55,887 nucleotides of DNA, taken from the NCBI GenBank assembly GCA_017646885.1, contig JAGCLR010000373.1:1-55887 (forward strand), read 5' to 3'. Under the pieces are notes generated by a model that saw nothing but the letters and a program-made list of their open reading frames with translations, did not search any database and was not told the origin of the DNA. Positions within the stretch are counted from its first letter, which is position 1. The number at the start of each line of letters is the position of its first letter. The DNA comes from Methanobrevibacter sp. GTDB taxonomy: Archaea > Methanobacteriota > Methanobacteria > Methanobacteriales > Methanobacteriaceae. Shown piece after piece: positions 33,449 through 40,448 of the stretch. The position numbers and the translations under genes were made by a program.

Positions 33449-33655
33449 ATGAAACCTGAATTCACATTAACAATAGAATATCGATCTAAGCTAGACGGTC
33501 TTCTGTATTTACAGTTCGATGCAGACAAGCATCAACCAAACAGTAAAGTAGAACTTTATTGTCATGACGATCCTTTGGGCAGACATGATAGATCTGTAAC
33601 AGAATCAGATCTAAAAGAAAACTATATAAAGCTAAGAGAATATCTCGAAGACTGA
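33449..33655 (+). CDS. Small unknown protein
   Basis: 68 residues, three bases after the previous stop; a GGGGAGATA site precedes it. Last gene of the long plus-strand run before a promoter. No family recognised. Confidence 0.6.
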   Translation: MKPEFTLTIEYRSKLDGLLYLQFDADKHQPNSKVELYCHDDPLGRHDRSVTESDLKENYIKLREYLED

Positions 33656-33664
33656 GGTGATAGC

Positions 33665-33715
33665 ATGCATTTTATAAAAAATGGTGTTACAATCGGGGCC
33701 CGTGAAGGTCCCTGA
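33665..33715 (+). CDS. Possible 16-residue peptide over a hairpin
   Basis: MHFIKNGVTIGAREGP follows GAGGTGATAGC; most of the frame lies inside the hairpin at 33683-33724, so ribosomes on it would melt the stem. It may be a leader peptide or chance. Confidence 0.3.
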   Translation: MHFIKNGVTIGAREGP

Positions 33716-33756
33716 AACAACACCAGATAAGTTAAAAAACTTTTTATTCTTTTTTC
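33683..33756 (+). terminator. Hairpin pair ending the long plus-strand operon
   Basis: GGTGTT/AACACC encloses GGGGCC/GGTCCC with a CGTGAA loop. It is followed by AAGTT/AACTT (about 33730-33743) and a long T-rich run, so it probably acts as a terminator. Confidence 0.6.
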
Positions 33757-33766
33757 AGGAATTCAC

Positions 33767-33795
33767 TTGACAAAACTGAGAAAAACGGTTACAAT
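33767..33795 (+). promoter_or_regulatory. Strong sigma-A type promoter
   Basis: TTGACA (33767-33772), a 17-base spacer and TACAAT (33790-33795). It drives the second GP88-like gene at 33855, just after a terminator. Confidence 0.85.
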
Positions 33796-33854
33796 TAAAG
33801 TGAACAAAAAGCTAGAATAATAGCAAAAAAAACATTTAGAAAAGAGGATAAAAT

Positions 33855-34715
33855 ATGAAAGAATTCGAAAAAACAACACTAAAAGTAGATCAAAACCCGA
33901 TCTACACATTCTCAGCAGAATCTGCTAGAATCCACCTAAGCTTAGGAAATGAAAAAATTGGAAAGATGATTAACTGGAGTACGCTGCCTGGTAACAGCTC
34001 TACGCCGCTAGAGGCAAAGGGACGTAGAATCACAGATGTCGAAGGTACATGTTCACACAACTGTACAGGTTGCTTCAAAAGCTGCTATGCTCGCCGCTCA
34101 ATCGTGCAGCATCATAATTCCATCACACAATCATGGGCAGAAAATACATTGATGATTCGCTTCAAGCTTGAAGAGTGTTTCAAACAGATTGATATGCAGA
34201 TCAGAAATATCAATAAGAGATTCTATCAAACTAAGAATCCTGCAGATCTAAGCTACAAGTTCTTCAGAATCGACACCAGTGGAGAACTGCAGTCACTAGA
34301 AGAGCTAGAGCACTGGAATCAGCTAGCGCTATCTCATCCAGAGATGAGGTTCGGTATATATTCTAAGAATTCACCAGTTTTATTGGCATTCTTTAGAAAG
34401 CATAAACAATCAGCTCCAAATTTATGCATCAATATATCTGAATGGAATGGCTGCATGAAGGATACAATAGCAGAACTCAGAAAGATGAATGCTGTATTCA
34501 ACGTATTTGAGTTTGATAGTTCAAATCTTAAGACATCAAAAATGTCAGACGAAGAGAAAAAAGCTAGAGCTGCATGCATAAGATGCCCTGCCGTGGGCGC
34601 GACAAAGGATAATAAACATCCTATCAATCCTAAAACAGGAAAAACATGGCACTGCACAGAATGTCAGGGTTGTTACACAAAGACTGGGATACACAGGTTT
34701 GTATACGCACACTAG
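33855..34715 (+). CDS. GP88-like Cys-rich protein, second copy
   Basis: LGNEKIGKMINWSTLPG, CSHNCTGCFKSCYARRS, FRIDTSGELQSLEELEHW, MRFGIYSKNS and a C-terminal CTECQGCY follow the phage 'gene product 88' plan more closely than the copy at 22126. At least eight Cys could hold an iron-sulfur cluster or zinc ions. It is 286 residues and has its own promoter, so it is probably strongly expressed. Function unknown. Confidence 0.75.
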   Translation: MKEFEKTTLKVDQNPIYTFSAESARIHLSLGNEKIGKMINWSTLPGNSSTPLEAKGRRITDVEGTCSHNCTGCFKSCYARRSIVQHHNSITQSWAENTLMIRFKLEECFKQIDMQIRNINKRFYQTKNPADLSYKFFRIDTSGELQSLEELEHWNQLALSHPEMRFGIYSKNSPVLLAFFRKHKQSAPNLCINISEWNGCMKDTIAELRKMNAVFNVFEFDSSNLKTSKMSDEEKKARAACIRCPAVGATKDNKHPINPKTGKTWHCTECQGCYTKTGIHRFVYAH

Positions 34716-34732
34716 AAAAAATGTGAAATTTA

Positions 34733-34741
34733 TGGTATAAT
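34733..34741 (+). promoter_or_regulatory. Extended -10 promoter candidate
   Basis: TGGTATAAT is an extended -10 box lying 23 bases before the ATG of the next gene; no good -35 is seen. It could drive the two small membrane peptides. Confidence 0.5.
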
Positions 34742-34763
34742 TATTAAAGGAGGTGATGAATCA

Positions 34764-34850
34764 ATGTTGGTCGCAATAATACTAGTGTTTGCGGCTGGAG
34801 CAGCTTGCGCAGCCTCATGCGTGTTAAGCTGGTTTGTAAACAAACGATAG
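34764..34850 (+). CDS. Small membrane peptide (28 aa)
   Basis: An AAAGGAGGTGATGAATC site, as strong as any in the window, precedes ATG 34764. The product MLVAIILVFAAGAACAASCV plus a basic tail is one membrane helix with two Cys. Hydrophobic 28-residue phage peptides of this type can act on the host membrane; this one is unassigned. Confidence 0.6.
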   Translation: MLVAIILVFAAGAACAASCVLSWFVNKR

Positions 34851-34889
34851 CTAGTAACTACCTTTCACACAGAAGGGAGGAAAAAGTGT

Positions 34890-35051
34890 ATGGGGGTTAT
34901 AATAGGCATATGGATTATCCTTATATTTATTGTTGGTTCAACATTCGTTGGCGTCTTCACATGCGATATGCCGTTAGCGGGAAAGATTGCAAGTCTTTTG
35001 CTTATAGTGTTCGCAATCGTGATGATGGTCATATGGATTTGTACGCATTAA
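34890..35051 (+). CDS. Small two-helix membrane protein (53 aa)
   Basis: ATG 34890 follows AAGGGAGGAAAAAGTGT. Two membrane helices (GVIIGIWIILIFIVGSTFVG and IASLLLIVFAIVMMVIWI) flank a short loop. It could be a holin-like or membrane-modifying protein but size and topology alone cannot prove it. Confidence 0.6.
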   Translation: MGVIIGIWIILIFIVGSTFVGVFTCDMPLAGKIASLLLIVFAIVMMVIWICTH

Positions 35052-35064
35052 AACAAAGAGATCC

Positions 35065-35098
35065 GAAGGGGGTTTGGCAGCGATGCTAAGCCCTCTTT
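35065..35098 (+). terminator. Probable terminator after the membrane peptides
   Basis: AGGGGGTTT pairs with AAGCCCTCT (with G-T pairs) around a loop and is followed by TTTATTTT. Confidence 0.5.
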
Positions 35099-35157
35099 AT
35101 TTTGCCTTAAACAAACATCACACGCGATCTAAACATGCCATAAAATTTTTAGTGTAT

Positions 35158-35286
35158 ATCAAGACTGTGTTTCTGGTCTTGATTTCTGATTATTAACGAA
35201 AGCTAGTAGTCAGAAAACAGGATCAGACTAGTCAATAGCAGTATCCTTACGGGGCAACACATGTAAAAATTTACAACTTATGCCCC
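35158..35286 (+). ncRNA. String of four hairpins, possible small RNA or 3' region
   Basis: ATCAAGAC/GTCTTGAT (35158-35183), TTTCTGA/TCAGAAA (35183-35216), AGGAT/ATCCT (35219-35247) and GGGGCA..TGTAAA/TTTACA..TGCCCC (35251-35286) follow each other without gaps. There is no gene here. Strand is not decided by the sequence. Confidence 0.4.
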
Positions 35287-35299
35287 TTAACCCCACATT

Positions 35300-35640
35300 T
35301 ATCTTACAATATATGTTGGGGTACACAACTGGGCCCAGTTATGGCCATAACAGGTACCTTTTATATCTGGGGAGGGCTTTTATTTTCTGGGGGGATTTTT
35401 TTCTTTGGGGCGGGGGTTTATTTTTTTACCACGGGGGCGGTTTTTTAAAAAACCAGGGCGCGCGTTTTTCGAATTCGACCCCCCAATTTTTTTGAATTTT
35501 TCTAAAAATGGGGCGAAAGTTTTTTCAAAAAACGGGGTCAACTTTCTGTGTTTTTACAAGGGCCTAGTTTGGTCCTAGTTTTAGGCCCATTTAGGTACCT
35601 CCCTATCTCTCCATCTACAGAGTGAATTTTTCCTAAAAAA
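35300..35640. other. Non-coding palindrome and G/T-run tract at the convergence point
   Basis: Three adjacent palindromes (ACTGGGCCCAGT, GTTATGGCCATAAC, AGGTACCT; 35328-35359) are followed by many G4-G6 and T5-T7 runs (about 35369-35560), a GGGCCTA/TAGGCCC hairpin (35561-35589) and another AGGTACCT (35593). No gene. G-quadruplexes on the plus strand are possible; low-complexity sequence error is the alternative. Confidence 0.5.
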
Positions 35641-35658
35641 CACTCACCCATAAAAGCG

Positions 35659-35685
35659 TAAAAAAAAAGAAGGTTATTCACCTTC
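35659..35685 (-). terminator. Terminator, minus strand
   Basis: GAAGGT pairs with ACCTTC around a 5-nt loop containing the stop codon and runs into nine T on the minus strand. Confidence 0.9.
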
Positions 35686-35949
35686 TCTTCTTATGGCTCT
35701 GAGTCTCTCGCCCATAGCTTTTCTTTGTTCCTCAGTATACTCTCTCTTTTTTCTGAAAGGATTTTTACCGAATCTAAAGTCATGCAGTGGACAATTCACA
35801 GCTGGACATAGCTTTACCTCTGTTCTGTCACCAGCACAACAGTCTAAACATTTAGCTTTAACAGCTTTTGTGATGCTCGTGATCTTTCCCTCTGTCTCAG
35901 CATCGCCCATTTCTTCTACATCTTCTTCGATATCAAGATCTGTTTCCAT
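35674..35949 (-). CDS. Conserved phage Cys-rich protein
   Basis: KCLDCCAGDRTEVKLCP then NCPLHDFRFGKNPF, followed by a basic tail (RKKREYTEEQRKAMGERLR), matches a small protein widespread in tailed phages of Firmicutes. The Cys residues likely bind zinc. The first 30 residues are acidic. Function unknown. It has its own promoter and terminator. Confidence 0.75.
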   Translation of the reverse strand: METDLDIEEDVEEMGDAETEGKITSITKAVKAKCLDCCAGDRTEVKLCPAVNCPLHDFRFGKNPFRKKREYTEEQRKAMGERLRAIRREGE

Positions 35950-35973
35950 GCCTCTCTACCTCCTTCTATACAC

Positions 35974-36002
35974 ATTTTATCACACTTTTTACCCCATGTC
36001 AA
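35974..36002 (-). promoter_or_regulatory. Minus-strand promoter
   Basis: On the minus strand TTGACA (36002-35997) and TAAAAT (35979-35974) are 17 bases apart, 25 bases before the ATG at 35949. Confidence 0.85.
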
Positions 36003-36019
36003 TACCCTTTTTAAAAATT

Positions 36020-36114
36020 CCTTGTAAATTATAAGCATTTTTTTACATCAAATTCTTTCAAGGATAAATTATCCCTGAAAATAAATCAAATTATTTTTTC
36101 CTTGTAATTTACAA
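36020..36114. promoter_or_regulatory. Array of three AT-rich palindromes, possible operators
   Basis: CCTTGTAAATTATAAG (36020-36035), GGATAAATTATCC (36062-36074) and CCTTGTAATTTACAA (36100-36114) are related inverted repeats upstream of the minus-strand promoter and between the two divergent promoters. Confidence 0.45.
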
Positions 36115-36129
36115 TGATTTTTTACCAAA

Positions 36130-36321
36130 TTTTCGATTTTTCACTTCATACACACCTCCACATGTGCTCAGATATGCCTCCATACGCCTCAAAACACCTC
36201 TAAATTTCCATTTTTAGCTTTCTGACAACATCTTATACCTCCCCACCTATAAAAATCGATTCTAGGGCATATTTTTATTTTCATCCAGATCCAGCTCTTT
36301 CTAAATTTTTATCTCCACCTA
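36130..36321. other. Non-coding spacer between divergent promoters
   Basis: C/T-rich on the plus strand with repeated CACCTC and CACCT words. No gene or convincing structure seen. Confidence 0.4.
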
Positions 36322-36350
36322 TTGACATGTCCACCTGTTCATGCTATAAT
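36322..36350 (+). promoter_or_regulatory. Consensus plus-strand promoter
   Basis: TTGACA (36322-36327), 17-base spacer, TATAAT (36345-36350): a perfect consensus. It serves the small membrane protein at 36379. Confidence 0.9.
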
Positions 36351-36378
36351 AGTCTCGAAGATAGAAAGGAGACTCACT

Positions 36379-36588
36379 ATGAATAGACAAGAACTTCTAG
36401 AGACTGTTTTCTTTAAAACATTCTTTGTACATTTGTTTTTGAACTTATTGGGCATAGTATTGCTTGTTGCTTACTTTTTCATGCCTAATCCTTCATGGGG
36501 ATATGTGACTACATGCATACTTGTCTTTATAGGCAACTGTATCTGTTTCACCGTAAACAGTGTTGTGACTATGAAGATGCTCTATTAG
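36379..36588 (+). CDS. Small two-helix membrane protein (69 aa)
   Basis: ATG 36379 follows AAAGGAGACTCACT, 29 bases after the -10 box. MNRQELLETVFFK leads into two membrane helices (FVHLFLNLLGIVLLVAYFF, TTCILVFIGNCICFTVN). It is a single-gene unit with a consensus promoter and terminator, facing against the neighbouring genes. Function unknown. Confidence 0.75.
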   Translation: MNRQELLETVFFKTFFVHLFLNLLGIVLLVAYFFMPNPSWGYVTTCILVFIGNCICFTVNSVVTMKMLY

Positions 36589-36631
36589 GGCTACATGGTT
36601 ATATCGGTGTACCGTTATATAGACACACAGC

Positions 36632-36661
36632 TCTATACAGCTACAGCTACAGCTACAGCTA
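36632..36661. repeat. ACAGCT microsatellite
   Basis: Four tandem ACAGCT units. The surrounding stretch is rich in ATACAC/ACACAT words and holds no gene. Confidence 0.7.
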
Positions 36662-36749
36662 GACACATGTACACCAAGAGGTCTATAGGGACACATACAC
36701 AAAGACATACACATAGCTGTTTGTAAACATACATTTGAATACATACACC

Positions 36750-36776
36750 AACCTGTGTTTATATACAGGTTTTTTC
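36750..36776 (+). terminator. Terminator, plus strand
   Basis: AACCTGT pairs with ACAGGTT around an 8-nt loop, followed by six T. Ends the 36379 transcript after a 160-nt 3' untranslated region. Confidence 0.85.
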
Positions 36777-36966
36777 TGCTGTCTATACACACGTGTAAAT
36801 ACACCCCTATTTTTACCCAGATTTATACCCCTTCCCTCGCGTGCATGTACGTGTTTAGGGGGTTTGCCTTCTCCCGTACCCCCCCTTTAGTATATATAAA
36901 TATATACTTGTTCCCCCCCTACGCCCCCTTCCAACATTCATAAATTCATGTTGTTGGGTCCCCTCG
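36777..36966. other. Non-coding C/G-run stretch
   Basis: Contains C6-C7 runs near 36880-36930 and a CCAACA/TGTTGG hairpin (36931-36957). No gene seen. Confidence 0.45.
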
Positions 36967-37174
36967 ACTATACGCGCTACGCTCGGTACTCGCATGGATC
37001 GGTAGCGTCCTAACAATCCATGCTCATACCTTGCTATCGCTACCGCCTTCGCCATGCAAACTCAGTGATTAAACACTCTCGTTTGATATGTAACTCAGTG
37101 GCGCGAAGCAGCCAGAGTTTATGGCGAATCGTAGATGAGCTACGACTTAGCGGAGCGGAAGCGACGCGTATAGT
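36967..37174. ncRNA. Compact multi-branch RNA candidate (about 208 nt)
   Basis: A perfect 10-bp inverted repeat, ACTATACGCG (36967-36976) and CGCGTATAGT (37165-37174), closes the element. Inside are CATGGAT/ATCCATG (36993-37022), TTCGCCAT/ATGGCGAA (37048-37055 with 37121-37128) enclosing ATTAAAC/GTTTGAT (37068-37087), and CGTAG/CTACG (37130-37144). CGGTAGCG (37000-37007) can alternatively pair with CGCTACCG (37038-37045) or CGCTAC (36975-36980), which would allow a switch. It is much richer in GC than its surroundings. Strand and function unknown. Confidence 0.6.
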
Positions 37175-37627
37175 GTTACGGAAAAATTCCCTAACTAGCT
37201 AAAGCTATTTAGTGCCACTTTTTTCCATAAAAACCCATGTTTTTACACATGAATTTTTTTACAAAAAGATGGATATTTTTTTCCTGGGAACATACATAGA
37301 AATGTATATGGAAATACAGGGATATAGGTAGGTATATAGAGGTACCTATTATGGCCAAGTTAGGTACCTACAAAAAGCTAGCTCTCTAGCTAAATTTCGC
37401 TATCTTTAAATAAATCTCGATAAAAATCGATAAATCTAAAAAAAAGAATTATTTATTATTTTCTGGAATTTTTTGGAATTTTTTATTATTTTTTAGAACT
37501 CTCCGAAGAGAACTCTCTATAATACGCACGCACATACATGCACGTGTAGAGATATACCTATATAAGTACCCAGATATGTCCATAGGTAGAACTAGGTATG
37601 GGTATAGGTATGGGAATATATAGGTAT
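37175..37627. other. Non-coding spacer with repeated short words
   Basis: Two AGGTACCT palindromes (37340-37347, 37362-37369), several CTAGCT/TAGCTA words and repeated TAGGTATA words (37320-37350, 37560-37625). No gene. Confidence 0.45.
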
Positions 37628-37656
37628 AAAAAAGTCCCAAGATGTATTCCTGGGAT
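37628..37656 (-). terminator. Terminator of the long minus-strand run
   Basis: On the minus strand TCCCA pairs with TGGGA within a longer imperfect stem and is followed by C and six T; it lies 14 bases after the last stop codon. Confidence 0.75.
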
Positions 37657-37669
37657 TAGCTAGTTGTCT

Positions 37670-37984
37670 TTAGCTGACTGTCTTTGGATTTTTCTCTTCA
37701 TAGATAGATTCGAAAACATCTTCCTCTGCTAGGACAGGAGCTAAAAGGCGAAGGGCGAAATAGTCGATCTCATTTTTTGGATCTAGAATCTCATTGACGG
37801 GTCTAGATTTTAAATGGTAATTATTAGATACGAATCCATCCTTATCTGTGTCCTCTTCTAAAGTAATCTCTCCTAAAAAAGAGAGGAGCTCTACAAGGGC
37901 TTTGAGTTGGTTGTTTTCGGTTTCGAGATGGCGAATTATTTCGCGAGATTTTTTAAGGGATTCTTCATATTCGTTTGTGGTCAT
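37670..37984 (-). CDS. Unknown protein with coiled-coil N-terminus
   Basis: 104 residues; NEYEESLKKSREIIRHLETENNQLKALVELL is a coiled coil. Last gene of the minus-strand run. AAAGGAGAATAACAC precedes the ATG. No family recognised. Confidence 0.65.
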   Translation of the reverse strand: MTTNEYEESLKKSREIIRHLETENNQLKALVELLSFLGEITLEEDTDKDGFVSNNYHLKSRPVNEILDPKNEIDYFALRLLAPVLAEEDVFESIYEEKNPKTVS

Positions 37985-38006
37985 GTGTGTGTTATTCTCC
38001 TTTTAT

Positions 38007-38210
38007 TTAGAGGCGTTTATATTCTTGCCAAATTATGTCGAAATCTTTGAGGACTTCTGGGGATGCGAAATTGCGGGTAAGAAAGTCTTTAATGGCTTTC
38101 TTGGATGAGGGGAGGGTTAGTGTGGAGCCATCGGATTCATAGGTCTTGATGAACCTGTATAGGGGTCCACGGGTGTATTTGAGTGTATATTCCTTAAACG
38201 TATATATCAT
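38007..38210 (-). CDS. Small basic protein
   Basis: 67 residues rich in Lys, Tyr and Phe; no recognised family. It starts four bases after the stop of the gene before it. Confidence 0.6.
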   Translation of the reverse strand: MIYTFKEYTLKYTRGPLYRFIKTYESDGSTLTLPSSKKAIKDFLTRNFASPEVLKDFDIIWQEYKRL

Positions 38211-38214
38211 GTGT

Positions 38215-38802
38215 TTACTCCTCAGGCTCTTCTTCTATTCCAGATGTAAGCATATTTATGATGGCTTCTACGAATGCTAGATCATCAGAGAAGTCGTCGG
38301 AGATGCGGGAATCTATCTCGGAAATTGAAATGCCGAATTGGGAAAACTGTGATTTGAAAAATTTAACCGACGTCTTTGTGACTTGACGGTAGTCTTTTGG
38401 AAGAGCATGGAGGAATGAAAGATAGGTTGAGAAGGACGCGATGATGTATTCGCGGATAATTCTCTTTGGAATCTTCTTGAAATTCTCAGGGGAAAGGGTT
38501 TCGTAAGGAAACCACTTAGAATATGTCTCTTGGTAGATCTTCTTGTCTTCCTTATCCTTTTTATAGGTTTCAAACTCATCGTCTAATAGTATATGTATAT
38601 CTTCAGAAAGATGGGCGGCGGTATCTGCGAGGCTGGAAGAAACAGTTCTAACATCTCCAAGAGAAACACCTGAAATAGAAAGACCTCTAATTGTATCAGA
38701 TGCTGTAATTGATCCAGAACGAGAAGATAGTGGGATTGTACGAGAAGTTCCTTTAGCGGTAGCTTCGTCGACCTTAACCTTATCTGCTATTAATGTTTTC
38801 AT
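38215..38802 (-). CDS. Unknown protein with Ser/Thr-rich head
   Basis: 195 residues. The first 60 are Ser/Thr/Asp-rich and probably disordered; the rest is helical (KIPKRIIREYIIASFSTYL). AAGGAGGTACCAAGAA precedes the ATG. Overlaps the upstream gene by four bases. No family recognised. Confidence 0.65.
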   Translation of the reverse strand: MKTLIADKVKVDEATAKGTSRTIPLSSRSGSITASDTIRGLSISGVSLGDVRTVSSSLADTAAHLSEDIHILLDDEFETYKKDKEDKKIYQETYSKWFPYETLSPENFKKIPKRIIREYIIASFSTYLSFLHALPKDYRQVTKTSVKFFKSQFSQFGISISEIDSRISDDFSDDLAFVEAIINMLTSGIEEEPEE

Positions 38803-39047
38803 TTCTTGGTACCTCCTTTTGGTGTTAGGTTGAAAGTTTCTTCAAAGTATGTAAGAGCTTTGAAATATGCGACAACCGTTGCCTGAGCGGACTCAAAACG
38901 GCAAAGGTGATCGTGGATGTCTACGGGTGAGAAGTGTTCTTCTTTTATAGAAACAAGATGCTCCCAGGCGGATTTGTAACTTTCAAGAAGGAATTGGTGT
39001 GTGTCTTCGATTTTAGACATGATGTCTTCTATTGGTGTTGTTATCAT
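38799..39047 (-). CDS. Small helical protein
   Basis: 82 residues, all helical by pattern. Its start overlaps the preceding stop (ATGA) and its own end overlaps the next start, so three genes here are coupled. No family recognised. Confidence 0.65.
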   Translation of the reverse strand: MITTPIEDIMSKIEDTHQFLLESYKSAWEHLVSIKEEHFSPVDIHDHLCRFESAQATVVAYFKALTYFEETFNLTPKGGTKK

Positions 39048-39445
39048 TTGTGGTCGTTGCCTCCTTTTATATATATCAGATTCTTTTTTAAATTGTCAAG
39101 CTCCGCGAGGTCTTTCTTCCACTGTCTGACAACTTCAGATATAGCATGATAAGATGTTAACTCGGTGTCAGAGCCGCAGTCAGGTATTTGAATCTTTCTG
39201 GGTAGATCAACACTAGCGCCACGGTATAACACACGAGAAATAGTTGTTGTTTTAAAGGCGCATGAGTCGACCATTTTTTTTATATCCTCATCAGAAAAAG
39301 GAAGTGTTTCTTCAACTATCTTTTTGACGCGGGATGTGCTTATCTTAAAATGACGGCTAAGATCGCTAATTGAGACACCTCTATCTTTGTGTAGTTTTTG
39401 TATTTCTCTCTTTTGCTCGAGAGTTATTTTCTCTGATCCTGTCAT
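39044..39445 (-). CDS. Helix-turn-helix DNA-binding protein
   Basis: Residues 8-42 (LEQKREIQKLHKDRGVSISDLSRHF then STSRVKKIVEE) are a resolvase/transposase-type helix-turn-helix of the kind found in small phage DNA-binding proteins. The rest, 90 residues, is unknown. It could be a regulator of this accessory block. Confidence 0.65.
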   Translation of the reverse strand: MTGSEKITLEQKREIQKLHKDRGVSISDLSRHFKISTSRVKKIVEETLPFSDEDIKKMVDSCAFKTTTISRVLYRGASVDLPRKIQIPDCGSDTELTSYHAISEVVRQWKKDLAELDNLKKNLIYIKGGNDHK

Positions 39446-39458
39446 ATTTTTCTACCTC

Positions 39459-39575
39459 TTAGTCTTCACTTAATTCTGCTAGAATATATAAACCACATAT
39501 AACGGTTGTAACTATATTTACCCAAGTCGGGGTTAATCCCCATGTCCAAATTATAAAAATTAAAATTATAGACAT
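39459..39575 (-). CDS. Small membrane peptide (38 aa)
   Basis: AGGGGGTAAAATAGTAAT precedes an ATG at 39575. The product MSIILIFIIWTWGLTPTWVN followed by VTTVICGLYILAEL is hydrophobic with a short acidic tail. It lies between two annotated genes in a tight operon, which supports translation. Confidence 0.5.
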   Translation of the reverse strand: MSIILIFIIWTWGLTPTWVNIVTTVICGLYILAELSED

Positions 39576-39579
39576 ATTA

Positions 39580-39900
39580 CTATTTTACCCCCTCTAACTC
39601 ATACTCACCACTCTTAATTGATAATATAACATCAACCATACCGTCGATATATGATTCGCTCTTATCTTGAACATCTTGTAAAGTAAAAGTATAACTAAAA
39701 TTATATTTATCATCACGTTTTTCATCATAGCGACCACAACGACATTTTACTTCGACATAAACATCGTCATAATCGGCTTCAAAATAACTATAAGTTATTT
39801 TTTCTATCTCACAATAAAAATTCTCCTTACTTTTAAAATTTCGGTTAAAATACTTCAAAACCGAATTTTGTATTCTATTAATTAATACAGTATTTTCCAT
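39580..39900 (-). CDS. Unknown protein with Cys pair
   Basis: 106 residues; VEVKCRCGRYDEKRDDKYNF is the only striking part. No family recognised. Confidence 0.65.
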   Translation of the reverse strand: MENTVLINRIQNSVLKYFNRNFKSKENFYCEIEKITYSYFEADYDDVYVEVKCRCGRYDEKRDDKYNFSYTFTLQDVQDKSESYIDGMVDVILSIKSGEYELEGVK

Positions 39901-39917
39901 AACCCATCTTCATCTCC

Positions 39918-40163
39918 TTAAACGTGAAATAACCAATAAACAAGTTTACAAATGTTTTGAATTGGAAATAATATAAATAATCCTATATAACAAACAATAC
40001 ATCCAAACCAGTTCATTTTAGTATTATTTTTAATATCTTTAGGCATTGGTACACATACACCAAACGCACTATAGAAGCATTCATTTGCAGCAAGAATAAT
40101 AAATATTATAATTGAAAACGCCTCAATACACAATATGAGACTTAAAATTTGATACCATTCCAT
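39918..40163 (-). CDS. Small membrane protein
   Basis: 81 residues with two membrane segments (ILSLILCIEAFSIIIFIILAA and WFGCIVCYIGLFILFPI). No family recognised. Confidence 0.65.
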   Translation of the reverse strand: MEWYQILSLILCIEAFSIIIFIILAANECFYSAFGVCVPMPKDIKNNTKMNWFGCIVCYIGLFILFPIQNICKLVYWLFHV

Positions 40164-40175
40164 AATTACTCACTC

Positions 40176-40445
40176 TTATCCTCTTTTGCATTGTTTCGCC
40201 AGTTCTAGATCTATTGTATCAATAAGACTTTGAAAATGTAAAATTTCCTCTCTAAATGCTCTTTTTTTATTCATCAGATATTTACATATCTCTTCTGGTT
40301 CATCAGGAACATATCCATTGCTATAAGTTTCCCATGTATGTCCGATTAATACTTGGTCGCTCCAACTAGAAACTTCGTGCTCACCAACATTTAAAAAATC
40401 AATTCTATCTTGAAAAATAGTAATTTTAACTATATCTTTAACCAT
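40176..40445 (-). CDS. Unknown protein
   Basis: 89 residues, N-terminal strands (VKITIFQDRIDFLNVGEHEV) and C-terminal helix. Starts three bases after the preceding stop. No family recognised. Confidence 0.65.
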   Translation of the reverse strand: MVKDIVKITIFQDRIDFLNVGEHEVSSWSDQVLIGHTWETYSNGYVPDEPEEICKYLMNKKRAFREEILHFQSLIDTIDLELAKQCKRG

Positions 40446-40448
40446 ACT

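Noticed and set aside
3908..35051. Genome-wide reassignment of TGA to Trp
   Set aside because: Many genes end in TGA that overlaps the next ATG (for example 11652, 16085, 23939, 31003), and TGG is used freely; only one gene shows an interior TGA.
34805..35089. 94-codon plus-strand frame overlapping the small membrane genes
   Set aside because: It is in another frame from two genes with excellent ribosome sites, has no site of its own and the sequence is Cys/Arg/His-biased.
35455..35490. T-loop-like TTCGAAT word
   Set aside because: No surrounding cloverleaf can be built; it is inside the G/T-run tract.
36632..36661. ACAGCT repeats as a CRISPR-like array
   Set aside because: Six-base tandem units without spacers; a microsatellite.
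36755..37202. Frames of about 60 codons on both strands around 36.8-37.2 kb
   Set aside because: They lie across the C/G runs and the 208-nt structured element and have no ribosome sites.
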